Assembly: GCA_000437915.1 (NCBI GenBank)
Contig: FR900987.1
Location: 32,732 to 96,731 of the forward strand
DNA: 64,000 nt
Source: Subdoligranulum sp. CAG:314
GTDB taxonomy: Bacteria > Bacillota > Clostridia > Christensenellales > CAG-314
Reading direction: 5' to 3'
The notes beneath the pieces were generated by a model. The model did not search any database. It was not told the origin of the DNA and was given only the letters and a program-made list of their open reading frames with translations. Position numbers and translations under genes: made by a program. Numbering within the stretch: the stretch's first letter is position 1; the number at the start of each line of letters is the position of its first letter. Shown piece after piece: positions 53,785 through 63,458 of this stretch.

Positions 53785-54877
53785 TCAGTACACCTTGGTA
53801 AGATAGTCCTCGATAAAGGGCTGCACGTTTCCGTCCATGACGTCGTTTATATTGGAGTTTTCAAAACCTGTGCGGTGGTCCTTGACGAGAGTATACGGAC
53901 AAAAAACGTAGGACCTGATTTGACTGCCCCACTCTATCTTTTTGACGTCCCCCTTGAGCGACTGAGCCTCCTCCATCTGCTCCCGCTCGCGCAGCTCGGC
54001 AAGCTTGCTTTTGAGCATAAGCATCGCCTGCTCGCGGTTTTGAATCTGACTGCGCTGCGTCTGACAGGAAACAACGATGCCCGTGGGAATGTGCGTGATT
54101 CTGATTGCGCTTTCCGTTTTGTTGATGTGCTGACCTCCCGCGCCGCTGCTGCGGTAGGTGTCCACCTTCAAATCCTTGTCCTCTACGACTATGTCGGTAT
54201 CGTTGTCGATGACGGGCATAACCTCCAAGGAGGCAAAGCTTGTGTGTCGGCGTTTGTTTGCGTCAAAGGGCGAAATGCGCACCAGGCGGTGCACCCCCTT
54301 TTCGGCTTTGAGATACCCGTAAGCGTTGTCGCCGAAAACATTGAACGTAACGCTTTTTATGCCCGCCTCGTCTCCGTCCAACCGGTCGGTGACTTCCGTT
54401 TTGTAGCCGCGGCGCTCGGCGTAACGGGTGTACATCCTGAAAAGCATACTCACCCAGTCCTGAGCTTCCGTGCCGCCCGCGCCCGCGTGCAGCGTCAAAA
54501 TAGCGTCGTAGCCGTCGTATTTGCCGGACAACAGCGTTTCTATATGCAGCGTTTCCGCCTTTTCCGCAAGCGCCTTCAACTCCGTCTCAACTTCCATAAG
54601 GTCGTTTTGATCGTCGGTCAAAGCAATAAGCTCGCTCAGATTTTCCGCGTCTTTTTCAAGAGCCGCAAGAAAATCCAGCCTGTCCTCGATGTGCTTTGCC
54701 TGACGGCTGACCTTTTGAGCCGTGGCAACGTCGTTCCAGAAATCTTCTTTTTGTTGAAGCTGTTTAAGCTCCTCTAACTCCGCCCTTTGCTTGGGCAAGT
54801 CAAAGGGACTCACCTACCCCTTTCAATTTTGTCGATATTTCACGCAAAGTCTGTTTCAAATCCTCTACCTGAATCAA
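53785..54877 (-). CDS. prfB: Peptide chain release factor 2, with programmed +1 frameshift
   Basis: Reads UAA and UGA stop codons. Translation starts at the TTG at 54877 (reads as LIQVEDLKQTLREISTKLKG), with AAAGGGG upstream. It meets an in-frame TGA at 54802-54800 directly after CTT. The classical CTT-TGA-C shift, preceded by an AGGTGAG Shine-Dalgarno-like stretch, moves into the main frame (DLPKQRAELEEL). The remaining 330 residues contain the tripeptide anticodon SPF (here ISPFDANKR) and GGQ in RSSGAGGQHINKTESA. The total is about 363 residues, normal for RF2. Low RF2 lets the ribosome shift, giving autoregulation. Confidence 0.95.
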
Positions 54878-54921
54878 CTGAAATCACCCCTTTTGGTTAA
54901 AATTTTATGATTTTTCGACTT

Positions 54922-57666
54922 TTACTGTTTTTGCTTGTTTTTCTTGTTTTCGCGGTATTGCCTTTTCAGCTCCTCCGCCTTTTCCTTGCCGCAGCAGTTT
55001 TTGTATTTAAGTCCGCTGCCGCAAGGGCAGGGCTTGTTGAGCACGAGATTGGGATTAAGCTCTTCGGCGTTCTGCACCTCTTCCGCTTCGACGCGCCTGA
55101 ATTTTGCGAATAACAGACAGCGAATAGTGGTGAACTCTATATCCTCCTCCATCTGCTCGAACATCTCCGTGGCGCGCTTTCTGTACACCATAACGGGGTC
55201 CTGCTGCCCGTAAGCCATGAGGCCGATTCCCTTGCGCAGCTCTTCGAGGTCGTCGATGTGCTCCATCCACTTTTCGTCTATGATTTTGAGAAGCACATAA
55301 CGCTCTATCTGTTTGAACTCGTTTTCGTCCTCCTCCGCCGCGCGCTCCTCTATCAAACTTCTGACCTCTTTGGAAAGCTCGTCAAGCACGTGCTTCGCGC
55401 CGCGAATCGCCATATCCCGCGTCACGAAGTCCTCCAACTGAGGCAGATATTTGTTTTTGAGTATTCCGTTTACGGCGTCAAGATTCCACAGGCGGGAGTT
55501 TTCCGTTCCGTCGCAGGCGTCTTCCAGCGCTTTTCTCGCAAAACCCGCCGCCATATCGAGAATCATTTCGTGCACGTCCTCGCCGTTAAGCACCTTGTTG
55601 CGGTCGCCGTATATGACCTGACGCTGCTTGTTGTTGACCTCGTCGTATTGCAGCACATGCTTGCGCTGCGAGTAATGTATGCCCTCTATGCTTTTTTGCG
55701 CCCGCTCGATTTGTCTTGTTATTATCTTTGCTTCTATGGGCACGTCCTCTTCCAGCTTGAAAAACTGCATGACCGCCTGCATTCTTTCGCCTCCGAACAC
55801 TCTCGCAAGGTCGTCCTCGGTGGAAAGAAAGAAAACGCTGCTGCCGGGGTCTCCCTGTCGTCCGCTTCTGCCCCGCAGCTGATTGTCTATGCGGCGGCTC
55901 TCGTGACGCTCGGTGCCTATGATATGCAGACCGCCCGTTTCCAGCACCTTTTCCTTTTCGGCGTCGCAAACAGCCTTGTACTTGTCGAAAAGGGCGCGGT
56001 AAACCGCTTTGAGCCTTTCCGTTTCCCCGTCGCCGTCCGCGTAAGAGGTTGCAGCCTCTATTTGCTCGTGGGTATAATTGTTGCGCTCCATTTCCTGCTT
56101 TGCAAGGTACTCCGGATTTCCTCCGAGCAGAATATCCGTGCCGCGCCCCGCCATGTTGGTGGCGATGGTGACTGCGTTGAGCCTGCCCGCCTGCGCGACG
56201 ATTTCAGCTTCGCGCGCGTTGTTTTTGGCGTTGAGCACGTTGTGCGGAACGCCCTTCTTTTTCAGCATTGCGGAAAGCTCCTCGCTTTTTTCCACCGAAA
56301 CGGTGCCGATAAGCATGGGCTGTCCGCTCTTGTGGCGTTCAACTATATCCGCGACGAGATTTCTCAGCTTTGCTTCGCGCGTGGAATAAAGCACGTCGTC
56401 GTAGTCCTTTCTTATCATCGGCTTGTTGGTGGGAATTTCCACTACGTCGAGATTGTAAATATCGTTGAACTCCGCCTCCTCTGTCTTTGCCGTACCCGTC
56501 ATGCCGCTCAGTTTTTTGTACATACGGAACAGATTTTGGAAGGTGATTGTGGCAAGAGTTTTGTTTTCCTCCTGTATGCGGACGTTTTCCTTTGCCTCGA
56601 TTGCCTGGTGCAGCCCCTGATTGTAACGCCTGCCCTCCATGATGCGCCCCGTGAACTCGTCCACTATTTTGACCTCGCCCTTGTCCACGATATAGTCGTC
56701 GTCGCGCTTCATGACGAAAACTGCTTTGAGCGCCTGATTTATATAGTGGTTAAGCTCGGTGCTTTCCACGTCGCCGAGATTGTCCACCTTGAAAAACCTT
56801 TCCGCCTTGACAACGCCGCGCGCGGTGAGACGCACAGCCTTGTCCTTTTCGTTTTTCATGGCGTCATACTTCTCCTCGTCCTCCTCGGAGTAGCCCTCGC
56901 CCATAATGGAGGCAAGCTTTCCCTTGCCCTCGTCCGACTTTTCTATCCCGCAGGTAAGCGTCTTGACAAAACGATTGGCGGTTATATACATCTCGTTGGA
57001 CTTTCCGCTCCTGCCGCTGATAATCAAAGGCGTGCGCGCTTCGTCGATAAGTATGCTGTCAACCTCGTCGACAATGGCGAAATTGAGTCCGCGCTGCACA
57101 AGCTGCGACTTGGAAACCGCCATGTTGTCTCTCAGATAGTCGAAGCCGAATTCGTTGTTGGTGCCGTAGGTTATGTCGCAGGCGTAAGCCCTCTGTTTTT
57201 CCTTCAAAGGCATATCGTTGTAAATCACGCCTACCGAAAGCCCGAGAAATTTAAATATTTTTCCCATCCACTCGGAGTCGCGTCGGGCAAGGTATTCGTT
57301 TACCGTCACTATGTGAACGCCGCGTCCCGTAAGCGCGTTTAGATAAGCGGGCATGGTTGACACAAGCGTCTTGCCTTCGCCCGTACTCATCTGACATATG
57401 CGCCCCTGATGCAGCGCTATGCCGCCCAAAACCTGCACGTGGAAGTGATACATATTGAGCACGCGCTTTGCCGCCTCTCTCACGACGGCGAAGGCCTCGG
57501 GCAGAACGGAATCGAGGCTTTCCCCGCTTTCCAGACGGGCTTTGAACAGGGAAGTGCACTCTTTGAGCCGCGCGTCCGTCATTGCCGCATACGTGTCGGC
57601 AAGAGCCTCTACCTTAACCGCAATCTTTTCCAATAATTTCAATTGTTTTTTGTTGTTCATCTTCAA
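54922..57666 (-). CDS. secA: Preprotein translocase ATPase SecA
   Basis: Drives protein export through SecYEG. The 914-residue protein has Walker A in MSTGEGKTLV (residues 93-102), the DEAD-type VDEVDSILIDEARTPLIISG in part (DEVDSILIDEARTP), ATNMAGRGTDI in the second helicase domain, and the C-terminal SEC-C zinc motif CPCGSGLKYKNCC. The length is normal. The start overlaps the comF stop by 4 bases, and prfB begins 45 bases downstream. The only clear upstream promoter is that before metK. Confidence 0.97.
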   Translation of the reverse strand: MKMNNKKQLKLLEKIAVKVEALADTYAAMTDARLKECTSLFKARLESGESLDSVLPEAFAVVREAAKRVLNMYHFHVQVLGGIALHQGRICQMSTGEGKTLVSTMPAYLNALTGRGVHIVTVNEYLARRDSEWMGKIFKFLGLSVGVIYNDMPLKEKQRAYACDITYGTNNEFGFDYLRDNMAVSKSQLVQRGLNFAIVDEVDSILIDEARTPLIISGRSGKSNEMYITANRFVKTLTCGIEKSDEGKGKLASIMGEGYSEEDEEKYDAMKNEKDKAVRLTARGVVKAERFFKVDNLGDVESTELNHYINQALKAVFVMKRDDDYIVDKGEVKIVDEFTGRIMEGRRYNQGLHQAIEAKENVRIQEENKTLATITFQNLFRMYKKLSGMTGTAKTEEAEFNDIYNLDVVEIPTNKPMIRKDYDDVLYSTREAKLRNLVADIVERHKSGQPMLIGTVSVEKSEELSAMLKKKGVPHNVLNAKNNAREAEIVAQAGRLNAVTIATNMAGRGTDILLGGNPEYLAKQEMERNNYTHEQIEAATSYADGDGETERLKAVYRALFDKYKAVCDAEKEKVLETGGLHIIGTERHESRRIDNQLRGRSGRQGDPGSSVFFLSTEDDLARVFGGERMQAVMQFFKLEEDVPIEAKIITRQIERAQKSIEGIHYSQRKHVLQYDEVNNKQRQVIYGDRNKVLNGEDVHEMILDMAAGFARKALEDACDGTENSRLWNLDAVNGILKNKYLPQLEDFVTRDMAIRGAKHVLDELSKEVRSLIEERAAEEDENEFKQIERYVLLKIIDEKWMEHIDDLEELRKGIGLMAYGQQDPVMVYRKRATEMFEQMEEDIEFTTIRCLLFAKFRRVEAEEVQNAEELNPNLVLNKPCPCGSGLKYKNCCGKEKAEELKRQYRENKKNKQKQ

Positions 57667-58421
57667 TCCCTTTCAGTAGCAGAAATGTCGCGGGAGCTTG
57701 CCGCGGTAAGTCCGAAAACATACGCGGCGCCCGCTTTTTTAAGAGCTTTTGCGCACATATTGATTGTCGCGCCGGTGGTTTTTACGTCGTCTATGAGCAA
57801 AATCCGTTTGCCGCAAACGGCGTCGTCCCGTTTTGCCTTGAAGGCGCCTTGGAGATTTTCCCTCCGCGCCTTGAAGCCGAGCGTTTCCTGCTGCGGAGTC
57901 TCGCGCGCCTTTTCAATCAAATCAAAACGAAAATCCGCGCCTATTATATCACAAAAATCCGCGGTTAGCAACTCCGCTTGATTGTATCCGCGTTTTTTCT
58001 TGGCGGATTTTGTCATGGGAACGGGAACCGCAACGTCGAACCCGACGGACAGCGTCAGAAATTTGTTTGCCATCTGCCTTGCGAAAAACTCGGATAGATA
58101 TTTGGCTCCGCCGTATTTCATTTTGAGCAGCAGGCGGCTTACTTCCCCCGTATACACAAAAGCCGAAGCCGCGCCGTCGAAAAACACGCCGTCGAACCTT
58201 TCGCAGGCGGCGCAGAAACGGTTGTCCACGTCGCCGAGAGCAGCCCCGCAGCGTCGGCAGACGTTGCCGTTGTTGAATTTAAGCTTGGGCAGGCAGAATC
58301 CGCAAACGCCCGTCTCGTCGAAAACGTCCGCGCCGCAGCATACGCAGGTATATCCGTGCGCGCCGAAAAAGCGCGACAATCCCTTTGCCGCGGCCGCTTC
58401 CGACTTTTTTGCGCTTCTCAC
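57663..58421 (-). CDS. comF: ComF-family phosphoribosyltransferase-like protein
   Basis: A 252-residue ComF-like protein. The N-terminal zinc-ribbon region has four CxxC pairs (CVCC, CGFC, CRRC, CAAC; residues about 25-75). The C-terminal PRTase domain has RILLIDDVKTTGATINMC with the usual DDVxTTGAT loop. ComF is needed for the single-strand DNA step of natural competence in Bacillus. I take the GTG at 58421, which overlaps the recD2 stop (GTGA), rather than a longer frame inside recD2. Translationally coupled to recD2 and secA. Confidence 0.88.
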   Translation of the reverse strand: MRSAKKSEAAAAKGLSRFFGAHGYTCVCCGADVFDETGVCGFCLPKLKFNNGNVCRRCGAALGDVDNRFCAACERFDGVFFDGAASAFVYTGEVSRLLLKMKYGGAKYLSEFFARQMANKFLTLSVGFDVAVPVPMTKSAKKKRGYNQAELLTADFCDIIGADFRFDLIEKARETPQQETLGFKARRENLQGAFKAKRDDAVCGKRILLIDDVKTTGATINMCAKALKKAGAAYVFGLTAASSRDISATERD

Positions 58422-60684
58422 AGGTAAAGCGCCGAGCGCTTCTGTTTTTCTTCCTTCAAAAACGCTTTGAGCATGGTGGCGCGCTCCTCGATATAATTGT
58501 TTTTGACCATCATTCCCAGCATCCTTTTGCTGCATACCAAAACCACGGTTTTTTTTGCGCGCGTGACCGCCGTATAAAGCAGATTGCGGTTTAAAATCGT
58601 GGGCGGTCCGTTTGTCACCGCCACGACCAGCGCGTCGAACTCGCTCCCCTGACTTTTGTGCACGGTAACCGCGTAGGCGAGAGTCAGGTCGGGCATATCC
58701 GCCGAGGTGTAAACCGCCCGCCTGCCGTCGTCGAACAGAATTTCAGCAAGATTTTCTGTGCGGTCTATTCGCGTAATATAACCTATGTCGCCGTTGAAAA
58801 CGCCCTTGCCCGACCTCACGCCCTCCGAGTCGTTGATTTCCCACTCCATATTGTAGTCGTTGACCGTCTGCATGACCTTGTCTCCCGTGCGGAAAACCAC
58901 GCCTCCGACGTTGATTTCGCTTTTTGAACGCTCAAAGGGATTTATTTTGGCTTGCAGCGTGCGGTTTAAGTTGGCGACGCCCGCAAGCCCGCTCTTCATT
59001 GGCGCAAGCACCTGAATCTCCGCGGGAGAAAGGGAAGTAAACTTCGGCAGACGCGTCGTCACAAGTCCCGTAACCTCGTTTAGGATATCCTCCTGATTGT
59101 CCCTCGCGATAAAGAAAAAATCCTTGCTGTCCTTTTCTATGACGGGCATTTTTCCGCTGTTTATCAGGTGCGCGTTGGTAACTATATAGCTGTCCTCCGA
59201 CTGCCTGTAAATGTGGGTAAGCTCGTTTACTGAAAACAGACGGCTCTTGATTACGTCGGCAAGCACGTTTCCCGCGCCTACGGAGGGAAGCTGATCCTTG
59301 TCGCCCACAAGAACCAGACGGCAGCCGCGCCGCAAAGCCTTCAAAAGACTGTTGAAAATGACGGCGTCCGCCATGGACGCTTCGTCCACCACAACGAGGT
59401 CGGCTTCGAGAGGGTTGGAGGCGTCGTAAGCGAAAACCAGCCTGTCCTCCCTCGCCTCCATGCCGAGCAGACGGTGTATGGTCTTTGCGTTTTTGCCCGT
59501 CGAGGCTCCCAGCCTCTTTGCTGCGCGTCCTGTAGGGCAGCAATACTCCGCCTTTATGTCAAGAGCGGCGCATATATACGAAACGCACATCAAGCGTCGC
59601 ATATATACGAAACGCACCTGACGATTGTGGTCTTGCCCGTGCCCGGTCCGCCCGTTATCACCGTGACTCCGTTTTCAAACGCCGCCTCCACCGCCCGCCG
59701 CTGATTGGAGTGCAGCTTGACTCCGTTCGCCGACTGAAAATCCTCTATGAGCGTCTTAAACGACGCGGAAATGGCGGGCGCCTCCTCGTCCAGCCTGACC
59801 AGCGCGCCCGCAATGTTTTTTTCTATATTGTAATACCTCGTAAGAGCCAGTCCCGCTTTCTCTCCGTCCTCGAAACGGCGCGCCATAAGGTCGAATATCA
59901 GGTTGTCTACCGTTTCCTCGTAAAGCTCCGCCCTTTCGGATATGTCGTACCCCAAAAGCTCGCCCACCGATTTTTTGAGAGTCTGCTCCTCAATAACGGT
60001 ATTGCCCGACTTTTCCGCCCCGTCTTTGAGACAATAAACTATGCCCGCGCGCAGACGGAACTCGCTGTCCTTGCCTATGCCCATGCTGCCTGCGATTCTG
60101 TCCGCCGACAAAAAACCGATTCCGTCCACGTCGTCTATAAGCCTATAAGGATTGCTTTTCAATACGCTTTCCGTCTTGTCCTTGTAAACGCGATATATCT
60201 TTATTGCCGTGTTGAGGGTAATATCGTAGCTTTGCAGAAACATAATCTGCTCCTGCATGGCTCTGTGCTCATTGAACTCCTCTCCTATGGCGCGCGCTTT
60301 TTTCAGACTGATTCCGCGCAGCTCGGCAAGCCTTTCGGGAGAATTTTCCAGCACGGAAAGAGTATCGTCGCCGAATGAATTTACTATAAGACGCGCCGTA
60401 GCCTCTCCCACGCCCTTTATCAGTCCGCTTGCAAGATATCTGACAAGCCCATCCGAGCCTGTCGGCGCGGCAAGGGAAAATTTTTCAACGGAAAACTGCT
60501 CGCCGAACCTCTGATGAGTAACTATTTTGCCCGAAACCTCGATTTGCTGTCCGACGTTGAGCTGCGGAAGATACCCCACGCAGGTCGTTTCCCCGCCGTC
60601 GCTGTCGGAAATCAACTGAAAAACGGTGTAGCCGTTTTCCGCGTTGAAAAAAACTATGTTGCCTATTGCTCCCTTTAAAGTCAT
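58418..60684 (-). pseudogene. recD2: RecD2-type helicase gene split by a 29-bp tandem duplication
   Basis: RecD2 is an ATP-dependent 5'-3' DNA helicase of superfamily 1B. The first part (60684 to 59590, 364 residues) holds the N-terminal domain, HhH-like segments and Walker A GGPGTGKTT, then stops. The second part resumes in another frame at about 59597 with CPTGRAAKR and carries the remaining helicase motifs (VVDEASMAD, LVGDKDQLPSVGAGN, VTVHKSQGSEFD, YTAVTRAKK). A 20-base sequence is repeated 29 bases apart at 59569-59588 and 59598-59617. Removing 29 bases gives exactly 746 codons in one frame. The start overlaps the metK stop by 4 bases. It may be a pseudogene, a reversible slippage state or an assembly artefact. 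Confidence 0.9.
59569..59617. repeat. 29-bp tandem duplication inside recD2
   Basis: A 20-base sequence beginning CGCATATATACG occurs at 59569-59588 and again, identically, at 59598-59617, an offset of 29 bases. Since 29 is not a multiple of three, the extra copy shifts the recD2 frame. Confidence 0.95.
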
Positions 60685-61874
60685 CTGCCCGATTTATATT
60701 CCTCGACGGCGGCGGCAATCATTTGCGCCGAATCCGTATTTTCCCACGTCATGCCGTCCCTGCCGAAATGCCCGTAGCTCGCAATCTGTCTGTACACGGG
60801 TTTTTGCAAATCCAGCTTTTCTATTATTGCCTGCGGACGAAGGTCGAACAAACGCTTTACCAGCTCCGTCATGCTTTCGTCCGGAACGGCTCCCGTGCCG
60901 AAGGTGTCCACGCAAACCGAAACGGGTCTCGCCACCCCTATGGCGTAAGACAGTTGAAGCTGAACTCTGCGCGCCGCGCCCGCAGCCACGATGTTTTTGC
61001 ATATATAACGCGCCATGTAAGCCGCGCTTCTGTCAACCTTTGTCGGGTCCTTTCCCGAAAACGCGCCGCCGCCGTGCGGGCAATAGCCGCCGTAGGTGTC
61101 GACTATTATTTTCCTGCCCGTCAGTCCCGAGTCGCCCATAGGTCCGCCTATGACGAATTTTCCCGTAGGGTTTATCAGATACCTCGTCCTTCGGTCAACC
61201 AGCTCCGCCGGCAGCGTGGCGAGAATAACCTTTTTGAGAATTTCCTCCCGCAGCGTTTCCATATCCGCTTCCGCCGCGTGCTGGGAGGAAACCACGACGG
61301 TATCTATACGTTTGACCTTGTCGCCGTCGTATTCGACAGTCACCTGCGCTTTTCCGTCAGGCCGCAACAGCTCTATTTCCTCGCTTTTGCGAGCCTCGGC
61401 AAGGCGCTTTGTAAGCATATTGGCGTAAACGTGCGCCGCAGGCATAAGCTCGGGTGTTTCGTCGCAGGCATAGCCGAACATCATGCCCTGGTCTCCCGCG
61501 CCAAGCTCCGCCTCGCCGCCGAAACCTTCCTTGCTTTCGAGACTTTTGTCCACTCCGAGCGCGATGTCGGGAGACTGCTCGTCAATAGACGTCAAAACGC
61601 TGCAAGTGTTGCCGTCAAATCCGTATTTGGCGCGCGTGTAGCCGATTTCCCTGACGGTATTGCGGACAATGCTCTTTATGTCCACATAGCAGCGGGTGCT
61701 GATTTCTCCCGCAACCACAACGCCCCCCGTGTAAGCAAGCGTTTCGCAAGCAACGCGCGCGTTTTTGTCTTCTTTGAGTATCGCGTCCAAAATCGCGTCG
61801 GAAATCTGGTCGCACATTTTGTCGGGGTGCCCCTCCGTCACGCTCTCGCTTGTAAAAAATCTCTTTCCTGTCAT
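60681..61874 (-). CDS. metK: S-adenosylmethionine synthase
   Basis: Makes SAM from methionine and ATP. The 397-residue protein has [21 protein letters not shown] in parts SVTEGHPDK and [26 protein letters not shown], and [19 protein letters not shown] in part ([12 protein letters not shown]), the canonical MetK motifs. It lies directly behind a SAM-I riboswitch and is the first gene of a tightly coupled row running to tsaD. Confidence 0.97.
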   Translation of the reverse strand: MTGKRFFTSESVTEGHPDKMCDQISDAILDAILKEDKNARVACETLAYTGGVVVAGEISTRCYVDIKSIVRNTVREIGYTRAKYGFDGNTCSVLTSIDEQSPDIALGVDKSLESKEGFGGEAELGAGDQGMMFGYACDETPELMPAAHVYANMLTKRLAEARKSEEIELLRPDGKAQVTVEYDGDKVKRIDTVVVSSQHAAEADMETLREEILKKVILATLPAELVDRRTRYLINPTGKFVIGGPMGDSGLTGRKIIVDTYGGYCPHGGGAFSGKDPTKVDRSAAYMARYICKNIVAAGAARRVQLQLSYAIGVARPVSVCVDTFGTGAVPDESMTELVKRLFDLRPQAIIEKLDLQKPVYRQIASYGHFGRDGMTWENTDSAQMIAAAVEEYKSGR

Positions 61875-61913
61875 TCCCTTAATTTTCTCCTTCGTCTGCG
61901 ATTGTTAAAACCT

Positions 61914-61949
61914 CTAAATCAAAACAACCCCGCGGACAGCGCGGGGTTG
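61914..61949 (-). terminator. SAM riboswitch terminator
   Basis: On the minus strand CAACCCCGC (61925-61933 region) pairs with GCGGGGTTG (61941-61949), followed by TTTTGATTT, between the SAM-I aptamer and metK. Confidence 0.88.
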
Positions 61950-61971
61950 ACGAAACAGCTTTTGACGCCGT

Positions 61972-62074
61972 CCTATCTTCCAGAGCCTCGCCCTGCGGAA
62001 TTTAGCACCTGTGACGACTTTTCGTCCGGTTGCTGTGTCATCGACGGGTCCGTCCCTCCGACACTCTCGATAGG
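61972..62074 (-). ncRNA. SAM-I (S-box) riboswitch aptamer
   Basis: Read on the minus strand: P1 CCTATC/GATAGG (62074-62069 and 61977-61972), ATCGAGAG, GGAGGGAC, the pseudoknot and kink-turn region with GATGACACAGCAACC, GGTGCTAAATTC, and the closing GGAAGATAGG. These are the S-box signatures. SAM binding should favour the downstream terminator. Confidence 0.96.
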
Positions 62075-62088
62075 TTTCTTCGAGTGTT

Positions 62089-62117
62089 ATCTTATCAGCC
62101 TCAATCGGGTTTGTCAA
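62089..62117 (-). promoter_or_regulatory. Promoter of the SAM riboswitch / metK operon
   Basis: On the minus strand TTGACA (62117-62112), a 17-base spacer, TAAGAT (62094-62089), starting shortly before the aptamer. Confidence 0.82.
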
Positions 62118-62139
62118 TCGTTTTAGACGTGCCGACAAA

Positions 62140-62166
62140 AAAATATCCCGCTTTGTCAAAGCGGGA
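62140..62166 (-). terminator. Terminator of the small unknown gene
   Basis: On the minus strand GTCCCGCTTTG pairs with CAAAGCGGGAT and is followed by a run of seven T's, just after the stop of the gene at 62174-62512. Confidence 0.88.
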
Positions 62167-62173
62167 CGCAATA

Positions 62174-62512
62174 TTATTCCTCAGGCGCGTCGGGCGCGGG
62201 ATAAATCAGATTTTCTATGCTTTCGCACACTCTCTCAAGCTCGTATCCCAAAACGCGGTTCAAAGCGTCGTTCATCTCTCTGTATCTGAAAGCCTCGCGT
62301 ATTCTGTCGCGCGTCTTGTCGGAGACGTTTTTAAGGTCGCCCGCAACGTCGCCGAAGCCGCAGCCCACGCTTATCAGCTCGGAAATGTCGTTGTGAATCA
62401 AACTCAAATCCTTGAGCCTCCACAAAATTTCATCCATTGCGCAGCTTGTATCAAACGCAGCGCTCCTGAGCTTCTCGTCGGAACGCGCCGCTTCAAATAA
62501 ATTCTCCTTCAA
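62174..62512 (-). CDS. Small helical protein of unknown function
   Basis: A 112-residue soluble, largely helical protein. It starts at TTG (reads LKENLFEAARSDEKL) with AAAGGAGG 6 bases upstream. A longer frame to 62566 would begin only a few bases after the -10 box and is disfavoured. It has Cys residues (FDTSCAMDEI, SVGCGFGDV) and ends in a short acidic tail. I see no catalytic motif and no family. It has its own consensus promoter and terminator, so it is probably expressed. Confidence 0.65.
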   Translation of the reverse strand: MKENLFEAARSDEKLRSAAFDTSCAMDEILWRLKDLSLIHNDISELISVGCGFGDVAGDLKNVSDKTRDRIREAFRYREMNDALNRVLGYELERVCESIENLIYPAPDAPEE

Positions 62513-62568
62513 TTGTCTCCTCCTTTGTTTCCCCTGTTGTGCGGCGGCAAAACTTTGTTTATACAATT

Positions 62569-62597
62569 ATTATGAGAGTTTCGGGGCGGTTTGTCAA
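62569..62597 (-). promoter_or_regulatory. Promoter of the small unknown gene
   Basis: On the minus strand TTGACA (62597-62592), a 17-base spacer, CATAAT (62574-62569). Confidence 0.8.
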
Positions 62598-62645
62598 GCG
62601 ATTTGGCGCGTTTTCGCCCAAATTCGACATCAAACGCATACGGCA

Positions 62646-62669
62646 AAAAGGACGCTTCCGCGTCCTTTT
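62646..62669 (-). terminator. Intrinsic terminator of the esterase gene
   Basis: AAAAGGACGC and GCGTCCTTTT form a perfect 10-bp stem around TTCC, with T's following on the minus strand. Confidence 0.85.
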
Positions 62670-62692
62670 AAGTCTCGTTATATTACGGAATA

Positions 62693-63454
62693 TTATTTTC
62701 CCACGTACAAGTCGAAAAATCTTTTCGCCTGCCTGTCCCAGCTTGCCCAGTCGTGGGCGCCGTCGTCCGTTTCAAGCGAAAGGGCAAAGCCTTTTTCTCT
62801 GATTTTTTCCGCAGTTTGTTTATTGATTTGCAAAAGAGGGTCGTTTCTCCCCACATACAGCCAAAGAAACGGAGCCGTTGCGGGAGGAGTCCGCTCAATC
62901 AGATGCAGTATGTCCGCCGACGAGCCGCCGAACTGCTCGCAGGAGCCGTAGACCGAGCAAAAAGCGCGGCGGCGGCAGTCCCTGATATTGTCGCGCAGCG
63001 TTTCCACCGCGGTTTTCAGGTCCAACGGCGCGGACAAAGAACAAACGGCTTTAAACCTGTCGGGATAAGTCAGCCCCAGCCGCACCGCGGCGAAGGCTCC
63101 CATAGACGTGCCGAGAATGAAATTTTTTTCACGGGAGGTGTTTAAAGAAAAGGGTTTTTGCAAAAAAGGAATCAGCTCGCGGAACAGATACGTTTCGTAT
63201 TTAAGTCCGTTCTGCCCGTCGGCGAAATAGTTGTTGCCGCAGGATGGCGCAATAAGCACGGCGTCCGCAGCGTCGGCATAAGCGGCTACGCCCGTGCGCA
63301 TGAAAAAATCCTTTCCGTCGCAGCACATCCCGTGCAGCAAAAGCACGACGTTAAAGTCGGACATCCCAGCGTTTTTTCGGTCCGGCGCGTAAACGGCTAC
63401 CTGCGACGGCTCGTGCAGTACATGGGAATAAAGCTTGCACTCGAACAACGCCAT
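62693..63454 (-). CDS. Alpha/beta-hydrolase esterase (esterase D-like)
   Basis: A 253-residue protein of the putative-esterase family (esterase D / acetyl-xylan esterase-like). It has the oxyanion-side VVLLLHGMCCDGKDF, the nucleophile elbow GTSMGAF (serine in GxSxG), and the histidine in DDGAHDWASWD with an aspartate in NDPLL before it. There is no signal peptide, so it is probably cytoplasmic and cleaves small acyl or thioester substrates. The ATG at 63454 has AAAGGAG 8 bases upstream. A longer frame to 63508 lies inside the upstream gene. The upstream aldo/keto reductase ends 4 bases away, so the two are probably co-transcribed. Confidence 0.88.
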   Translation of the reverse strand: MALFECKLYSHVLHEPSQVAVYAPDRKNAGMSDFNVVLLLHGMCCDGKDFFMRTGVAAYADAADAVLIAPSCGNNYFADGQNGLKYETYLFRELIPFLQKPFSLNTSREKNFILGTSMGAFAAVRLGLTYPDRFKAVCSLSAPLDLKTAVETLRDNIRDCRRRAFCSVYGSCEQFGGSSADILHLIERTPPATAPFLWLYVGRNDPLLQINKQTAEKIREKGFALSLETDDGAHDWASWDRQAKRFFDLYVGK

Positions 63455-63458
63455 ATTT

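Noticed and set aside
55258..57342. A 694-codon open frame antisense to secA
   Set aside because: It mirrors the codon bias of secA, has no RBS or promoter, and reads as low-complexity Val/His/Leu-rich sequence. Similar long antisense frames over purL (17957-19699 and 20297-21874) and pepF (31019-32326) were set aside for the same reason.
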